A stretch of DNA of 64,000 bases. It comes from Oscillatoriales cyanobacterium (lineage in GTDB: Bacteria; Cyanobacteriota; Cyanobacteriia; Cyanobacteriales; Microcoleaceae). Below are positions 53,441-62,699 of the stretch, piece after piece. The first letter of the stretch is position 1; each line of letters begins with the position of its first letter. The stretch is from contig RDYN01000018.1 of the NCBI GenBank assembly GCA_004293365.1, positions 1 to 64,000 on the forward strand. Direction: 5' to 3'. The notes under the pieces were generated by a model. That model did no database searches, was not told the origin of the DNA, and worked only from the letters and a program-made list of their open reading frames with translations. The translations under genes and the position numbers were made by a program.

Positions 53441-55168
53441 ATGTTTTCAAAGTTAAGCGATAAAGTGCGAATTTATACTTTTTTCCTGGCAGTAATACTG
53501 TTAGGTGGGTGCCAGCAGCAGCTACAGCCAAACTTGCAGCAGCAGCGCAGCAAACAGGTGATGGCAGTTTCGGCTCACCCCTTGGCGAGCGCGGTGGGGC
53601 TGAGCGTGCTGCAACAGGGAGGCAATGCGGTGGATGCGGCGGCTGCTACGGCTTTGGCGATTTCGGTGGTGGAGCCTTTTTCGGCGGGTATCGGCGGTGG
53701 GGGTTTTTTGCTGCTGCGGCGGGCAGAAACGGGGACTGTGCAAGCGCTGGATTTCCGGGAACGATCGCCCAAAGGAGCAACGCGAGATATGTATTTGGAC
53801 AAGCAAGGAAAGGTGCGGGCAAGGGCAAGTCGGGACGGGCATTTGGCGGCGGGCATTCCGGGTACTGTGGCTGGACTTTATACGGTGCACCGCGAGTACG
53901 GTAAGTTGCCTTGGGCCCAGGTGGTGGCTCCGGCGATCGCCCTTGCCCAAAAGGGTTTTCCAGTAAGTTCCCGCTTCACAAAGGCTACTCTCCAACACAA
54001 GGATGCGATTAACAAGAATCGGGCGGCACGGGATATTTTCACTCGTAGTGACGTTTTATACCAACCGGGGGAGGTTTTGGTACAGCGAGATTTGGCGCGG
54101 ACATTGCGACAAATTGCACAAAATCCCCAAAGTTTTTATCGCGGAGATATTGCGCGGGCGATCGCCGCAGACATGGCTAAAAATGGTGGCATCATCACTC
54201 TCGAAGACCTCAAAAACTATACGCCGATTTGGCGAAATCCGATTTGTGGCAAGTTTCGCACTTACGAACTTTGCGCGATGTCGCCTCCTTCTTCCGGCGG
54301 CGTTCATCTGTTGCAAATCCTCAATATTCTGGGCGATACCGATCTCAAGAGTTTGGGCAGGCAAAGCCCAGATACGCTACATTTGCTGGCGGAATCGATG
54401 AGGATTGTCTATGCTGACAGGGCCGAATATTTGGGCGATCCAGATTTTGTCAGCGTACCTGTCAAAGCTCTGACTAGCAGGAATTATGGCAAATTTCGCC
54501 GATCGCAAATCCAAATGTCCAAAGCCAAACCTTCGAGGGAGGTAAAAGCTGTTGACGCTCAAACTTTGAGCCGCTTTGCCTACGAGTCGCCGGAAACTAC
54601 GCACCTAACGGTAGTTGACAAAGAGCGCAATGTTGTGAGTTTGACGTTTACGGTGAATGGCCGTTTTGGTGCTGGGGTTGTGGCGGCGGGTACGGGAATT
54701 TTGCTCAACAATGAGATGGATGATTTTGCTGCTGCGCCGGGAGTGCCGAATTTGTTTGGTTTGGTGGGCGGTGAGGCAAATGCGATCGCCCCTCTTAAAA
54801 CTCCTTTATCCAGCATGACGCCCATTATCGTGACGCAAAATGGCAAATTTCGCCTCGCTGCGGGGGCTCCTGGAGGCAGTACGATTATTACCACGGTGCT
54901 GCAAATTGTCCTCAACGTGTTGGTTTACGAGATGAATGTCGGCGATGCTGTGTCTGCACCCCGGATTCACCATCAGTGGCAGCCCGATCGCCTGATGGTG
55001 GAACGCGGAGGTTTTGAGGCTGGGACGCTTGAGGAGTTACGCAGGCGGGGACATCAGATTTTTGAACGCGACGGCTGGGGAAATGCCAATGCGATCGTCC
55101 TGACTGGTGACGGTTGGTTGGAAGGGGCGGCCGATCCGCGCGGGGAAGGAGAAGCAAAGGGGTTTTAG
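53441..55168 (+). CDS. ggt: gamma-glutamyltransferase (lipoprotein form)
   Basis: This 575-residue periplasmic Ntn-hydrolase cleaves gamma-glutamyl bonds, for example in glutathione. The N-terminus carries a signal peptide with a lipobox (VILLGGC), predicting a lipoprotein. The enzyme begins near KQVMAVSAHPLASAVG with GGNAVDAAAATALAISVVEP and GIGGGGFLLL. Autoprocessing is expected at Thr387 in PETTHLTVVD, which becomes the catalytic N-terminus of the small subunit. Downstream LLNNEMDDFA, PLSSMTPIIV and GSTIITTVLQ are also typical. A GAGGGGGGGAA run precedes the ATG. Confidence 0.93.
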   Translation: MFSKLSDKVRIYTFFLAVILLGGCQQQLQPNLQQQRSKQVMAVSAHPLASAVGLSVLQQGGNAVDAAAATALAISVVEPFSAGIGGGGFLLLRRAETGTVQALDFRERSPKGATRDMYLDKQGKVRARASRDGHLAAGIPGTVAGLYTVHREYGKLPWAQVVAPAIALAQKGFPVSSRFTKATLQHKDAINKNRAARDIFTRSDVLYQPGEVLVQRDLARTLRQIAQNPQSFYRGDIARAIAADMAKNGGIITLEDLKNYTPIWRNPICGKFRTYELCAMSPPSSGGVHLLQILNILGDTDLKSLGRQSPDTLHLLAESMRIVYADRAEYLGDPDFVSVPVKALTSRNYGKFRRSQIQMSKAKPSREVKAVDAQTLSRFAYESPETTHLTVVDKERNVVSLTFTVNGRFGAGVVAAGTGILLNNEMDDFAAAPGVPNLFGLVGGEANAIAPLKTPLSSMTPIIVTQNGKFRLAAGAPGGSTIITTVLQIVLNVLVYEMNVGDAVSAPRIHHQWQPDRLMVERGGFEAGTLEELRRRGHQIFERDGWGNANAIVLTGDGWLEGAADPRGEGEAKGF

Positions 55169-55251
55169 CGATCGGTGATTAGTGATTAGTCATTAGTTGT
55201 GATATCGAGTGAGGTCGATCGACCCCACTTGATGTCAATGGCGGATTTACC

Positions 55252-55321
55252 CAAAAACCGGGTTTTTTGGGCAAAATCTTTTGTCAAGGGCGATCGCAAA
55301 CCACATAAAAACCCGGTTTCT
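55252..55321. repeat. AAACCGGGTTTTTT inverted repeat
   Basis: AAAAACCGGGTTTTTT and AAAAACCCGGTTTC flank about 40 bp. It is related to the repeats at 17907-17974 and 57450-57557. The remaining spacer to 55561 shows nothing else. Confidence 0.65.
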
Positions 55322-55561
55322 TTAATATCCTGTGCGTACTTCCTAAAATTATTAGTCTGTGTACGTATATTTTGGGATTTGTATTTTTCCCCTGAAATTT
55401 ATAGATTGAATAACTGCTAATAAACAGCTAAAATCATTAACCCCCCAAGCCGTAAAATTACGTAGATGTAAAGTCATTGTAAAGGCACTAGACATTGATG
55501 CTTATCTAATGTGAAAATGAAGTTATACCTTAAATAATCTTAGTTTTTTAACCCAAAAAAT

Positions 55562-56491
55562 ATGATAACTTCTCACAAAAGTTCTGCCTTAACTGCTACC
55601 TTGACTGCTGCTCTGAGCTTTTTGGCATCACCAGCAATGGCATTTTCGGTAGGCGCGACTAATAACACTGAGATCTTGAAAAAAAATTTATTAGGAAAGA
55701 ATACAGCGGGCTTGAGTGATTTCTCTGTTTTAATTACCGGAAATCAGGCTGCTTTTGGTACTTTTACTAATGACCCTTTTGGTTTGCAGTCAGGCGTTGT
55801 TCTCAGCACTGGCAAAGTCACCGATATACCGGGTCAGAATCGGAAAGATAACCTAATGACCAACGGCAGTGATTTAAACACGGACTTTGGAGTAAAGGGC
55901 GAAGCTGGGGATTTAACTCAGCTAGACCTCAGATTTTTTGCTGACGACACTGCTGAAAAGTTGTTCTTTGAGTATGTATTTGGTTCAGAGGAGTTTCCTG
56001 AGTTCGGCGGTTCTGAATATAATGACGATTTTGAACTGTTGCTGAATGGTCGTAACTTAGCAAAATTGAGCGACGGCAAAACAGTTACAATTAATAATCT
56101 CGTTCCCGATCCAAATAATCGCTCTACAGATCACTCAGACTATATTAACAACCCAAGTTTGAAAGGTATTGCGGCTAACATCATTAAGCTAGACGGTTTT
56201 ACTAAAGTTTTAGGGTTTGAGGGTTTGCTCAAGCAAAATCAGACAAATGTTCTCAGCATTCGCATGAAAGATGTGGGCGACGGTAATTTTGATTCGGCTG
56301 TATTTATTAAAGGCGGTTCTGTGGGAACCATAAAAGCTGATACAGTTCCCGAATCGGTGGCTGTATTGGTTAAAAGCAGTTCTGTGGAGACGGTAGAAGC
56401 TGAACCGGTTCCAGAACCGATGACTGTCGGAGGTTTGATGGCGGGAGGTGCTATGCTGGCTGCTGGGCGAAAGCTGCGCCGCCGGAAGTAA
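55562..56491 (+). CDS. choice-of-anchor L / PEP-CTERM surface protein
   Basis: This 309-residue exported protein has an N-terminal signal peptide (ALTATLTAALSFLASPAMAF) and a choice-of-anchor L domain at about 30-250. That domain includes SGVVLSTGKVTDIPG and FEYVFGSEEFPEFGGSEYND. The C-terminus is a PEP-CTERM sorting signal: VPEPMTVGGLMAGGAM followed by AGRKLRRRK. It should be processed by an exosortase and released or attached to extracellular polymer. Two Val/Glu-rich near-repeats (VPESVAVLVKSSSVETVEAE) precede the anchor. Confidence 0.88.
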   Translation: MITSHKSSALTATLTAALSFLASPAMAFSVGATNNTEILKKNLLGKNTAGLSDFSVLITGNQAAFGTFTNDPFGLQSGVVLSTGKVTDIPGQNRKDNLMTNGSDLNTDFGVKGEAGDLTQLDLRFFADDTAEKLFFEYVFGSEEFPEFGGSEYNDDFELLLNGRNLAKLSDGKTVTINNLVPDPNNRSTDHSDYINNPSLKGIAANIIKLDGFTKVLGFEGLLKQNQTNVLSIRMKDVGDGNFDSAVFIKGGSVGTIKADTVPESVAVLVKSSSVETVEAEPVPEPMTVGGLMAGGAMLAAGRKLRRRK

Positions 56492-56984
56492 TTGGTAGTG
56501 CACTCAAGGAAAGGATGCAGTAAGCTACTCTTAGAGAGAATAGTTTGCTATTGGTGATATGACAGTAGAAATTCCTCAATTTTAGATTTGAGACTCAAGT
56601 TCAAGCTCCCAAATTTAATACTGGAAGTAATACCATTTTTCTAAAATCGTGCAACACTCTTCGACCCCCCCTAGCCCCCCGCTGTATTGCGGGGGGGGGG
56701 ACAAGAATACTGTTGCATTATTTTTTTAAATTGGTATAAATCTAAAATATAAAATACCAATACTTCGGACAGTTTTTTAAAGCCTCTGTAAGCTTTACAG
56801 CGCAAGCCTTTGCATTTTTAATTTTTTTTTTAACTGAAGGCTAAACTCAAAGGAAAGAAAAAATAGTTCACACTATAGCCAGTAAGGGTTTTAGATATTC
56901 GATTCTGCCTAAAACTGTCCGAGTATTGAAATATAAAATATAAAATATAAAATCGACTGACATATACAGTACAGGAAAAAAACA
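56492..56984. other. intergenic region with MITE and short repeats
   Basis: Besides the element at 56630-56737 there are tandem AAATATA units at about 56928-56951 just upstream of panD. No gene is visible. Confidence 0.45.
56630..56737. mobile_element. 108-bp MITE with ATACCA.TTT ends
   Basis: ATACCATTTTTCTAAAATCG with TGCAACA at the left is mirrored by TGTTGCA...TTAAATTGGTAT at the right. The centre is a CCCCCCGC/GCGGGGGG hairpin. Non-coding. Confidence 0.6.
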
Positions 56985-57428
56985 ATGGCTAGAATTAGAC
57001 TGATGCACGCTAAGCTACATGGAGTGCGCGTAACGGATGCAAATGTTAATTATGTAGGTAGCGTCACCATTGACAATGAATTGATCGATAAGGTGGGAAT
57101 TCTGCCTTTACAGGAGGTGGAAATTTGGAATGTTAGTAATGGGAACCGCTTGTCAACCTATGTGTTGCCAGGAGAGCCGGGAAGTGGTGTCATTTGTCTC
57201 AACGGTGCAGCATCTCATTTGTGCGATCCTGGAGATTTTGTGATTATTGCTGCCTATGAAGAATGCGATCGCGCTGAGGTATTTCGCACCGGACACGAGG
57301 CGCGAGTAGTAATTGCCGATGAACACAATCGCTGTAAAAAGTTTTTCTACCAGACTTTAGTTCCCTGCGAGGGCAAACTCCTGTTTCAATCTGAGACAAC
57401 CGAATTAGCAGCAACAACGAATTCCTAA
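56985..57428 (+). CDS. panD: aspartate 1-decarboxylase PanD
   Basis: This 147-residue pyruvoyl enzyme makes beta-alanine from aspartate for pantothenate and CoA synthesis. The self-processing site Gly25-Ser26 is in NYVGSVTID; Ser26 becomes the pyruvoyl group. LMHAKLHGVRVTDANVNY and the C-terminal FVIIAAYEECD and ARVVIADEHNRC segments are typical. The protein is somewhat longer at its C-terminus than the Escherichia coli enzyme, usual for cyanobacteria. Confidence 0.93.
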   Translation: MARIRLMHAKLHGVRVTDANVNYVGSVTIDNELIDKVGILPLQEVEIWNVSNGNRLSTYVLPGEPGSGVICLNGAASHLCDPGDFVIIAAYEECDRAEVFRTGHEARVVIADEHNRCKKFFYQTLVPCEGKLLFQSETTELAATTNS

Positions 57429-57449
57429 GATTTTATCACAAAAAAAATA

Positions 57450-57557
57450 GGACTTACGCATGGGGGCCCAGAAACCGGGTTTTTTACCGATATTAAAGAC
57501 TCCCAGCGAATATTTTCGTGAAAAAACCCGGTTTGTTCCATCGGAGTGCGTAAGTCC
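57450..57557. mobile_element. 108-bp MITE with GGACTTACGCA ends
   Basis: GGACTTACGCA at the left and TGCGTAAGTCC at the right are perfect inverted repeats. An inner pair AAACCGGGTTTTTT/AAAAAACCCGGTTT matches the repeats at 17907 and 55252. Non-coding; it begins 21 bp after panD. Confidence 0.75.
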
Positions 57558-57786
57558 CGAAGAGGATTTTTGGCATAGGCTATGAAATTTATCGATCGAA
57601 ACAACGAAATGCTGTTATTTAAAGTTTTGAACCCATTTCCTTTAATGAGTTTTATCGGTTGGTATTACCTGTCTGCGAGCAAGCAGCAGATGAAGAAATC
57701 GGGATAAAATTCAAACACAAAGGTAATACTAAAGTGTGCAAGTTAAATGTGGAACAGCTTATAATTTGACATAACTTAACGGCTAT

Positions 57787-57850
57787 AGGTTCGTAGTGAG
57801 GACTTTAGTCCTCTTCTAATTGAGAGGACTAAAGTCCTCACTACGAACCT
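57787..57850. repeat. palindromic GTAGTGAGGACTTTAGTCC repeat
   Basis: A 64-bp near-perfect palindrome of the family at 9974-10352. The spacer 57558-57949 around it holds no gene. Confidence 0.8.
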
Positions 57851-57949
57851 ATTTTATGGGGGTTGTTCTAGAGATCGTGATAAAAGTTGGGAGTAACAAT
57901 TTGCCGAAACTAGATTTTTGGCTTGAGAAGTGAGGAAAAACTCAATCCT

Positions 57950-59002
57950 TTAACTGTGTACCGTACCGTCGGGTAAGATTGTACCTGTTAATCTAGCTCC
58001 GGTGAGTTTTACCATAACGCGATCGCCATAACCGATTTTAGCACCCGTCAAATCCGCACCGCTCAAGTCTGCACCGCTCAAATCCGCTCCGATTAAATTG
58101 GTTTCTCTCAAGTTGGCATTAATCAAACAAGCTCCTAACAGGTTAGCCCTAAACAAGTTAGCTTTTTGTAAATTCGCACTTGTGAGGTTGACATTGTGCA
58201 GAAAAGTATCGCTTAAGTCGGCTTCACTCAAATTTGCATTGCTCAAGTTTCTCCCTGAAAAATCCTTTTCTTTTAAGGAAGCTCCTTTGAAGTTGGAACC
58301 GCTCAAATCGGGAGCTTGCGGTGCTGCTTGTCGGTAAGACTGAGATGGGTGCGGTTGCTGCGATTGGTAGCGCGACGCATCTGAATAGGGCCCGGTGGGA
58401 TTTGCAGTATAGTTTCCACCATAGTTTCCCGCATAATTGCCAGCAGGTTTTCCTGAATAGGGCTCGGAATAGTAGCGCGGTTCTTTTGGCGTTGCTGGTG
58501 GTGGCTGGGTGTTTTGGTGCTGGGTGTTTTGGTGCTGGGTGTTTCTATATTGAGTGTTTTGTTGCTGGGTGTTTTGTTGCTGGGTATTTCTGTGCTGAGT
58601 GTTTTGTTGCTGAGTGTTTTGTTGCTGGGTGTTTTGATACTGAGTATTTTGATACTGAGTATTTTGATACTGAGTATTTCTGTACTGGGTGTTTTGTTGC
58701 TGAGTATTTCTGTGCTGGGTGTTTTGTTGCTGGGTGTTTTGTTGCTGGGTATTTCTGTGCTGAGTGTTTTTGTGCTGAGTGTTCTGATTTTGACCTCTTG
58801 GCTGAATCGATCGCAATTGTTCGCGAGCTTGATTAATTTCCTTAATCTTTTCTTCAGCTTTTTGGAGTAGTCTAGGATTATCTTTAGGGATGCGATCGGG
58901 GTGCCAAATGAACGCTAAATCCTTGTAGGCTTGAGTAATTTCTTCTCGGGAAGCTCCCGGCAAGAGTCCCAGCACTTTATAGTATTGGTCGAGGTCGTTC
59001 AT
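57950..59002 (-). CDS. DnaJ-domain protein with NTQ repeats and pentapeptide repeats
   Basis: This 350-residue protein has an N-terminal J-domain (about 5-65) with the intact HPD motif (FIWHPDRIPKDN), so it can stimulate a DnaK ATPase. Residues about 70-165 are tandem five-residue N-T-Q units (QHRNTQQQNTQYQNTQ and similar), a low-complexity region. After a Pro/Tyr/Ser-rich linker, residues about 238-345 are pentapeptide repeats (ANLSEADLSD, ANLQKANLFR, ADLSGADLSG) forming a beta-helix. The client is unknown. The NTQ tract is encoded by 15-bp tandem DNA repeats, prone to length variation. Confidence 0.88.
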   Translation of the reverse strand: MNDLDQYYKVLGLLPGASREEITQAYKDLAFIWHPDRIPKDNPRLLQKAEEKIKEINQAREQLRSIQPRGQNQNTQHKNTQHRNTQQQNTQQQNTQHRNTQQQNTQYRNTQYQNTQYQNTQYQNTQQQNTQQQNTQHRNTQQQNTQQQNTQYRNTQHQNTQHQNTQPPPATPKEPRYYSEPYSGKPAGNYAGNYGGNYTANPTGPYSDASRYQSQQPHPSQSYRQAAPQAPDLSGSNFKGASLKEKDFSGRNLSNANLSEADLSDTFLHNVNLTSANLQKANLFRANLLGACLINANLRETNLIGADLSGADLSGADLTGAKIGYGDRVMVKLTGARLTGTILPDGTVHS

Positions 59003-59091
59003 GATACCACCTTTCGCTTTAAGAAATTAGGAATTAAAAATTAAGATCGGAGCAAAAGCTGCTGTAAAAGCTTGCTTCCCCGATCGTACAT

Positions 59092-59460
59092 TACTTGACA
59101 TCCTCACGCCCGCTAAAGCAACGGTGATTCCAAGAATCACTTCTTGGTTTTTCTGCTTCATAGCAACTGCCTCCACCCTCAATGGGATTTGGTCTTATGT
59201 TCGCTCCACAGACTAGCCCCGCAAGCCCTGCGGTTTTAAACAAACAGTCAAAAAAAACCAAAAAACTTATGAAAGTTTATGTCTTTCAAGGATGTTTACC
59301 ATTGCCTCTCAAGCTTTTCCCGGTCTACCAACTTTTCCTCGCCGTCGTCTACTTGTGTGGACGAACTTTGGTGTTAGGCTTTATGTCTCCGTTGTCGCGG
59401 GTGGGTCAACGACCACCTCTATTTTAGTAAAAGCCGTCGCAGAACGACGGGGTTTCTACA
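59092..59460 (-). mobile_element. IS200/IS605-like relic without transposase
   Basis: The right border has a CCGTCG/CGACGG hairpin at 59434-59450 followed by GGGGTTTCTAC, resembling in inverted form the left-end hairpin of the 46548-47880 element. The left border reads ACTTGACATCCTCACGCCC, resembling the inverted right end (GGGGAGTGTCAAGG). About 370 bp remain with no intact gene. It appears to be a deletion derivative. Confidence 0.5.
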
Positions 59461-59486
59461 GAATTTTTTGATGAACAACAACTCAG

Positions 59487-60335
59487 CTAAGCCGCTGCTG
59501 GCAAAAAGTCCCGGATTAGCTGCAAATATGTTGCGGCATCCTCCAGCATCGGAAAGTGAGCTGTATTGGGAATTATAACAAATTCTACTTTTTTGCTGAG
59601 AGAGGCTGCTTGCTCTCCCATGACGGCGGGGATAATTCGATCGAACTCTCCGGCCACCAGCAGCGTGGGAACGCTCAACCGTGCGAATTCCTGGGGCATT
59701 TCCTCGGCTGCTCTTTTGCTGACTGCTGTCACCATTGTACCGATCGCAGCTTCCTCGTCGGCCATTAAGAAATCCTTGAGAAATGCTAAACTCACCGCTG
59801 TGGGGAGAGATTGGCGCAAAAACCGGGCCATAAAGATGCGATCGACAAACGGGATAGAAGCCAGCCAAGACGGGCGAAATTTGACTACATAGCCGCCGAA
59901 TTTGTGAAAAGTTGTAAAGGCTTTCTCATCGTATTCAAAAATGCCGCTGCAAGTGAGAATGGCTTTTTCTACTTTTTCGGGGTAAAGGTTGAGAAATAAA
60001 GTAGCAATAGATGCTCCTGTAGAGTGAGCGTTGAGAAAGACGCGGCTTAAATTCAGAGCTTCTAATAATTCGGCTAAGTCGCGGGCGTAGGTTTCAAGTT
60101 CGTAGCTGGACTCAGGAGGTGATGGCGGTAAGGGCGATCGGCCAAAACCTCTCATATCGTACAGCAAACAATCAAAATCATCAGCAATAGCGCGCGCCGT
60201 GCTTTCCCAGTAGCGAGCCGAGCCAGCCCAGCCGTGGAGAAATACCATCACTGGTTTGCTGCTGGGTTGGGCGCTATTGTCTGCTGTTATCCACTCGTAA
60301 TAATGTTCTACACCGCGAACTGAAATGAAAGCCAT
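59487..60335 (-). CDS. alpha/beta hydrolase
   Basis: This 282-residue enzyme has a classic alpha/beta fold. The oxyanion motif is VFLHGWAGSARYW, the nucleophile elbow NAHSTGAS (Ser), the acid in VAGEFDRIIP and the base in NTAHFPMLED. A lid region around 150-190 is typical for esterases and related enzymes. The substrate is not predictable. The ATG at 60333-60335 is preceded by AT-rich short tandem GATTTTAGATTTT repeats. It stands alone between an IS relic and a divergent gene. Confidence 0.88.
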   Translation of the reverse strand: MAFISVRGVEHYYEWITADNSAQPSSKPVMVFLHGWAGSARYWESTARAIADDFDCLLYDMRGFGRSPLPPSPPESSYELETYARDLAELLEALNLSRVFLNAHSTGASIATLFLNLYPEKVEKAILTCSGIFEYDEKAFTTFHKFGGYVVKFRPSWLASIPFVDRIFMARFLRQSLPTAVSLAFLKDFLMADEEAAIGTMVTAVSKRAAEEMPQEFARLSVPTLLVAGEFDRIIPAVMGEQAASLSKKVEFVIIPNTAHFPMLEDAATYLQLIRDFLPAAA

Positions 60336-60478
60336 GATTTAGATTTTAGATTTTGGATTTTAGATTTTAGATTTTAACTCATAATTGTTCAGTAAATCTG
60401 GGTTACTCTGGGGCGATCGCGTCTGGGTTAGCAGGAATCGTATAATGTAAGCATAAAAAGATTCAAAGGAAATTTAGT

Positions 60479-60934
60479 ATGAAAGAATTAAATAAATTAG
60501 AATTGGATGGCATCAAGAATATGGGGGCAGTTAAGACTCAGGTAAAGCTGACAAATGCCATAGATGAAGCTTTAGTTAGCCGTGGGTTGCTCGCGCCTCG
60601 GCTGTTGCGCGAGTGTGAAACAGAAGCTTTAGTAGATACAGGATCGGTTTACCTAGTAATTTCAGGAGAGATGTTACAGCAGCTAGGTTTGCGGATTATA
60701 GGACAGCAAGTTGTTAAGTATGCTGATGGTCGTCAAGAAACCGTAGGAGTAACGGAGGCTATATTAATTGAAATTGATGGACGCAGGACTACGGAGGATG
60801 CTCTGGTGACAGGTGATGAGGTGTTGATTGGTCAGGTGGTTTTGGAGAAGTTAGATTTGCTTGTGGATTGTAAAAATCAGCGGTTAATCGGCAATCCAAC
60901 TAATCCTGGTTATCCTGTGACTTATATCAAGTGA
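60479..60934 (+). CDS. retropepsin-like clan AA aspartic protease
   Basis: This 151-residue protein has the aspartic protease active-site motif ALVDTGSVYLVIS at about residues 52-64, and a downstream hydrophobic strand pair ending in LIGQVVLEKLDLLVDC typical of retropepsin-like bacterial proteins. About 45 extra N-terminal residues precede the domain. Such single-domain proteins dimerise to form the active site. Substrate unknown. AAAGGA lies upstream of the ATG. Confidence 0.8.
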   Translation: MKELNKLELDGIKNMGAVKTQVKLTNAIDEALVSRGLLAPRLLRECETEALVDTGSVYLVISGEMLQQLGLRIIGQQVVKYADGRQETVGVTEAILIEIDGRRTTEDALVTGDEVLIGQVVLEKLDLLVDCKNQRLIGNPTNPGYPVTYIK

Positions 60935-60979
60935 ACATGGGGGATAATAAAAAATAGAATTCCTAACGACAACAAGTAA

Positions 60980-61034
60980 GGTGCGTCAGTTTATAAACCA
61001 AAATTTTTTGTGCTCACCTTCAGACTGACGCACC
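60980..61034. repeat. GGTGCGTCAGT inverted repeat
   Basis: GGTGCGTCAGT at 60980-60990 and ACTGACGCACC at 61024-61034 form an 11-bp perfect inverted repeat, followed by CTACAA. It lies beyond the stops of two convergent genes and may act as a bidirectional terminator. Confidence 0.6.
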
Positions 61035-61128
61035 CTACAACTGAGAAGTGCTAGATAAGCCTCGCCATTTTTGTTAGGTCTCTCTGTGCGCAGTGCGCAC
61101 CCTACAATGTAGATAGACTGTGGCAATT

Positions 61129-61851
61129 TTAAGCGGCAGAAGCAGCCAGCCAAAACAAACCATCCACCAAAAGCGTGCTCAAAACTGCTCCGCTGAAGGC
61201 GCGCCAGTGCAGGCTAGGGCGCAAACTCAGCAAACCGACTGTTAGCAGCACAGCGATTAAAACTAAAGCGCAGCCTATGCCCCAAGGAGTGTCGATTTGC
61301 CCGATCGCACTTTGAAAAATCGGCATCGCGAATTCCGGTTCCGCGTGCATGACTTTGCGCCAGTAGGGCATCAACCCAGTTAAATAAAAATATAAGTCAG
61401 TAATAGCAGTGCCAAATAGCGAACCCAAGTAAAAATACCCGCCAACTTTTCCCCAGGATTTGTTCAAGCACCAAATAGCAAAGGGCAAGCCAATTGATTC
61501 TATAGGTAAGTGCAAAATTGGTTCCCATCTAAACCAGCCCCAATAGATGGAACCTGCCAGCCAACATCCGGCAAAGCCTAATAATAAGTCTCCCCAAACT
61601 TGGGTTTTGGGGCGAAAAATTAGGATTAAACTAAGTACGAACCAGGGGATAGTTGAGAGCAAACTGATGGTTGGATATAAACGCACTAATGGTGCTTGCA
61701 CGAAGACGGGAATTGAGACTAAAAATGCTGAGGCGCTAAATATTAACCACTGTTTGAGGCTGTTTGTTCTACCTGAAGAAAGAGGATTTTCTAAGCGAGA
61801 AACGGTGACAATAGGTGCGATCGCCGATGATACTAAATCTAAATTAAACAA
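61129..61851 (-). CDS. DUF3120 integral membrane protein
   Basis: This 240-residue cyanobacterial membrane protein has about six hydrophobic segments (for example WLIFSASAFLVSIPVFVQAP and ALVLIAVLLTVGLLSLRPSL) and matches DUF3120. No motif suggests an enzymatic activity. Its start overlaps the end of the upstream gene (61844-62431) by 8 bp on the same strand, so they are probably cotranscribed and translationally coupled. Confidence 0.85.
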   Translation of the reverse strand: MFNLDLVSSAIAPIVTVSRLENPLSSGRTNSLKQWLIFSASAFLVSIPVFVQAPLVRLYPTISLLSTIPWFVLSLILIFRPKTQVWGDLLLGFAGCWLAGSIYWGWFRWEPILHLPIESIGLPFAIWCLNKSWGKVGGYFYLGSLFGTAITDLYFYLTGLMPYWRKVMHAEPEFAMPIFQSAIGQIDTPWGIGCALVLIAVLLTVGLLSLRPSLHWRAFSGAVLSTLLVDGLFWLAASAA

Positions 61852-62431
61852 CTGACTGGACTCCGTACTGTTTCAATAGGTGGACTAAAAATTGTGCTGC
61901 GGTTGTCGGTGCGGCTGTCTCGATGCCGGCGGAGGTTTGGCTGATTTGCCAGCCTTTTGCCGTCTGGGGAGATCGCCACAAATCTAAATGTGCGATCGCG
62001 GGATCTGCGTAAAAGCTGTCTCCACCGCAGCCGAGAATTGCCGAGCTCCAGTGCGTGAAGCGATCGTGGCTGATGCGGTGGATGGGAAAATTGCCCCCCA
62101 GGGGTACTCCCCAGCCGTCTAGGGCAAAAAATGCCCCAACTCGGCCGCCGATTTGCTGCCACATCCAAGCCGCCCCGATCGCCCCGGCTACTCCTGCCGA
62201 AAAGCTGACAAATACTAAACTTTCTCCTGCTAAGTCTTGGCTGCACAGAAAGTGCAATATGTCAAGAGCTGAAAAAGGCGGATATTTATGAGCGGGAAAA
62301 ATCTTAACAGAGTAGAATGTCTGGGTATTTTGCCGGGGTTCTAGGTCTCCCCAAACTTCCGAAAGTCCCTCTAGGAAACAATCAGTGAGTTTTGGGTCGT
62401 GGATTCCGGGGCAAATTACCAGTCTCATCAT
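61844..62431 (-). CDS. conserved cyanobacterial protein, hydrolase-like
   Basis: This 195-residue protein begins MMRLVICPGIHDPKLTDCFL and has VFVSFSAGVAGAIGAAWMW, which resembles a nucleophile elbow (SFSAG) of an alpha/beta hydrolase, but the fold appears shortened. Its function is unknown. Its end overlaps the DUF3120 gene by 8 bp, so the two form a likely operon. Confidence 0.75.
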   Translation of the reverse strand: MMRLVICPGIHDPKLTDCFLEGLSEVWGDLEPRQNTQTFYSVKIFPAHKYPPFSALDILHFLCSQDLAGESLVFVSFSAGVAGAIGAAWMWQQIGGRVGAFFALDGWGVPLGGNFPIHRISHDRFTHWSSAILGCGGDSFYADPAIAHLDLWRSPQTAKGWQISQTSAGIETAAPTTAAQFLVHLLKQYGVQSVV

Positions 62432-62699
62432 GCTTCAATAAAATTAATCAAGAGCTTAACATAACTTTACTTTATTGTACACCATAACTAATTATATGCC
62501 ATACGGGGGGATAGGATGTTAAACTCATGATAGCGGAAAGTTTGAAGAATATCCCCCCAAAATAAACGCTGGGAACGCTCCAAACCTGCGGAATCCGAGG
62601 CAAGGCGAGAGAGTCTTAAGAAAACATAAAACTTATCCCCCCTGGCCCCATTCCCTGTCAGGCTTAACAAAGTCTGATTCTAGTTCTAGCCACCCTACG

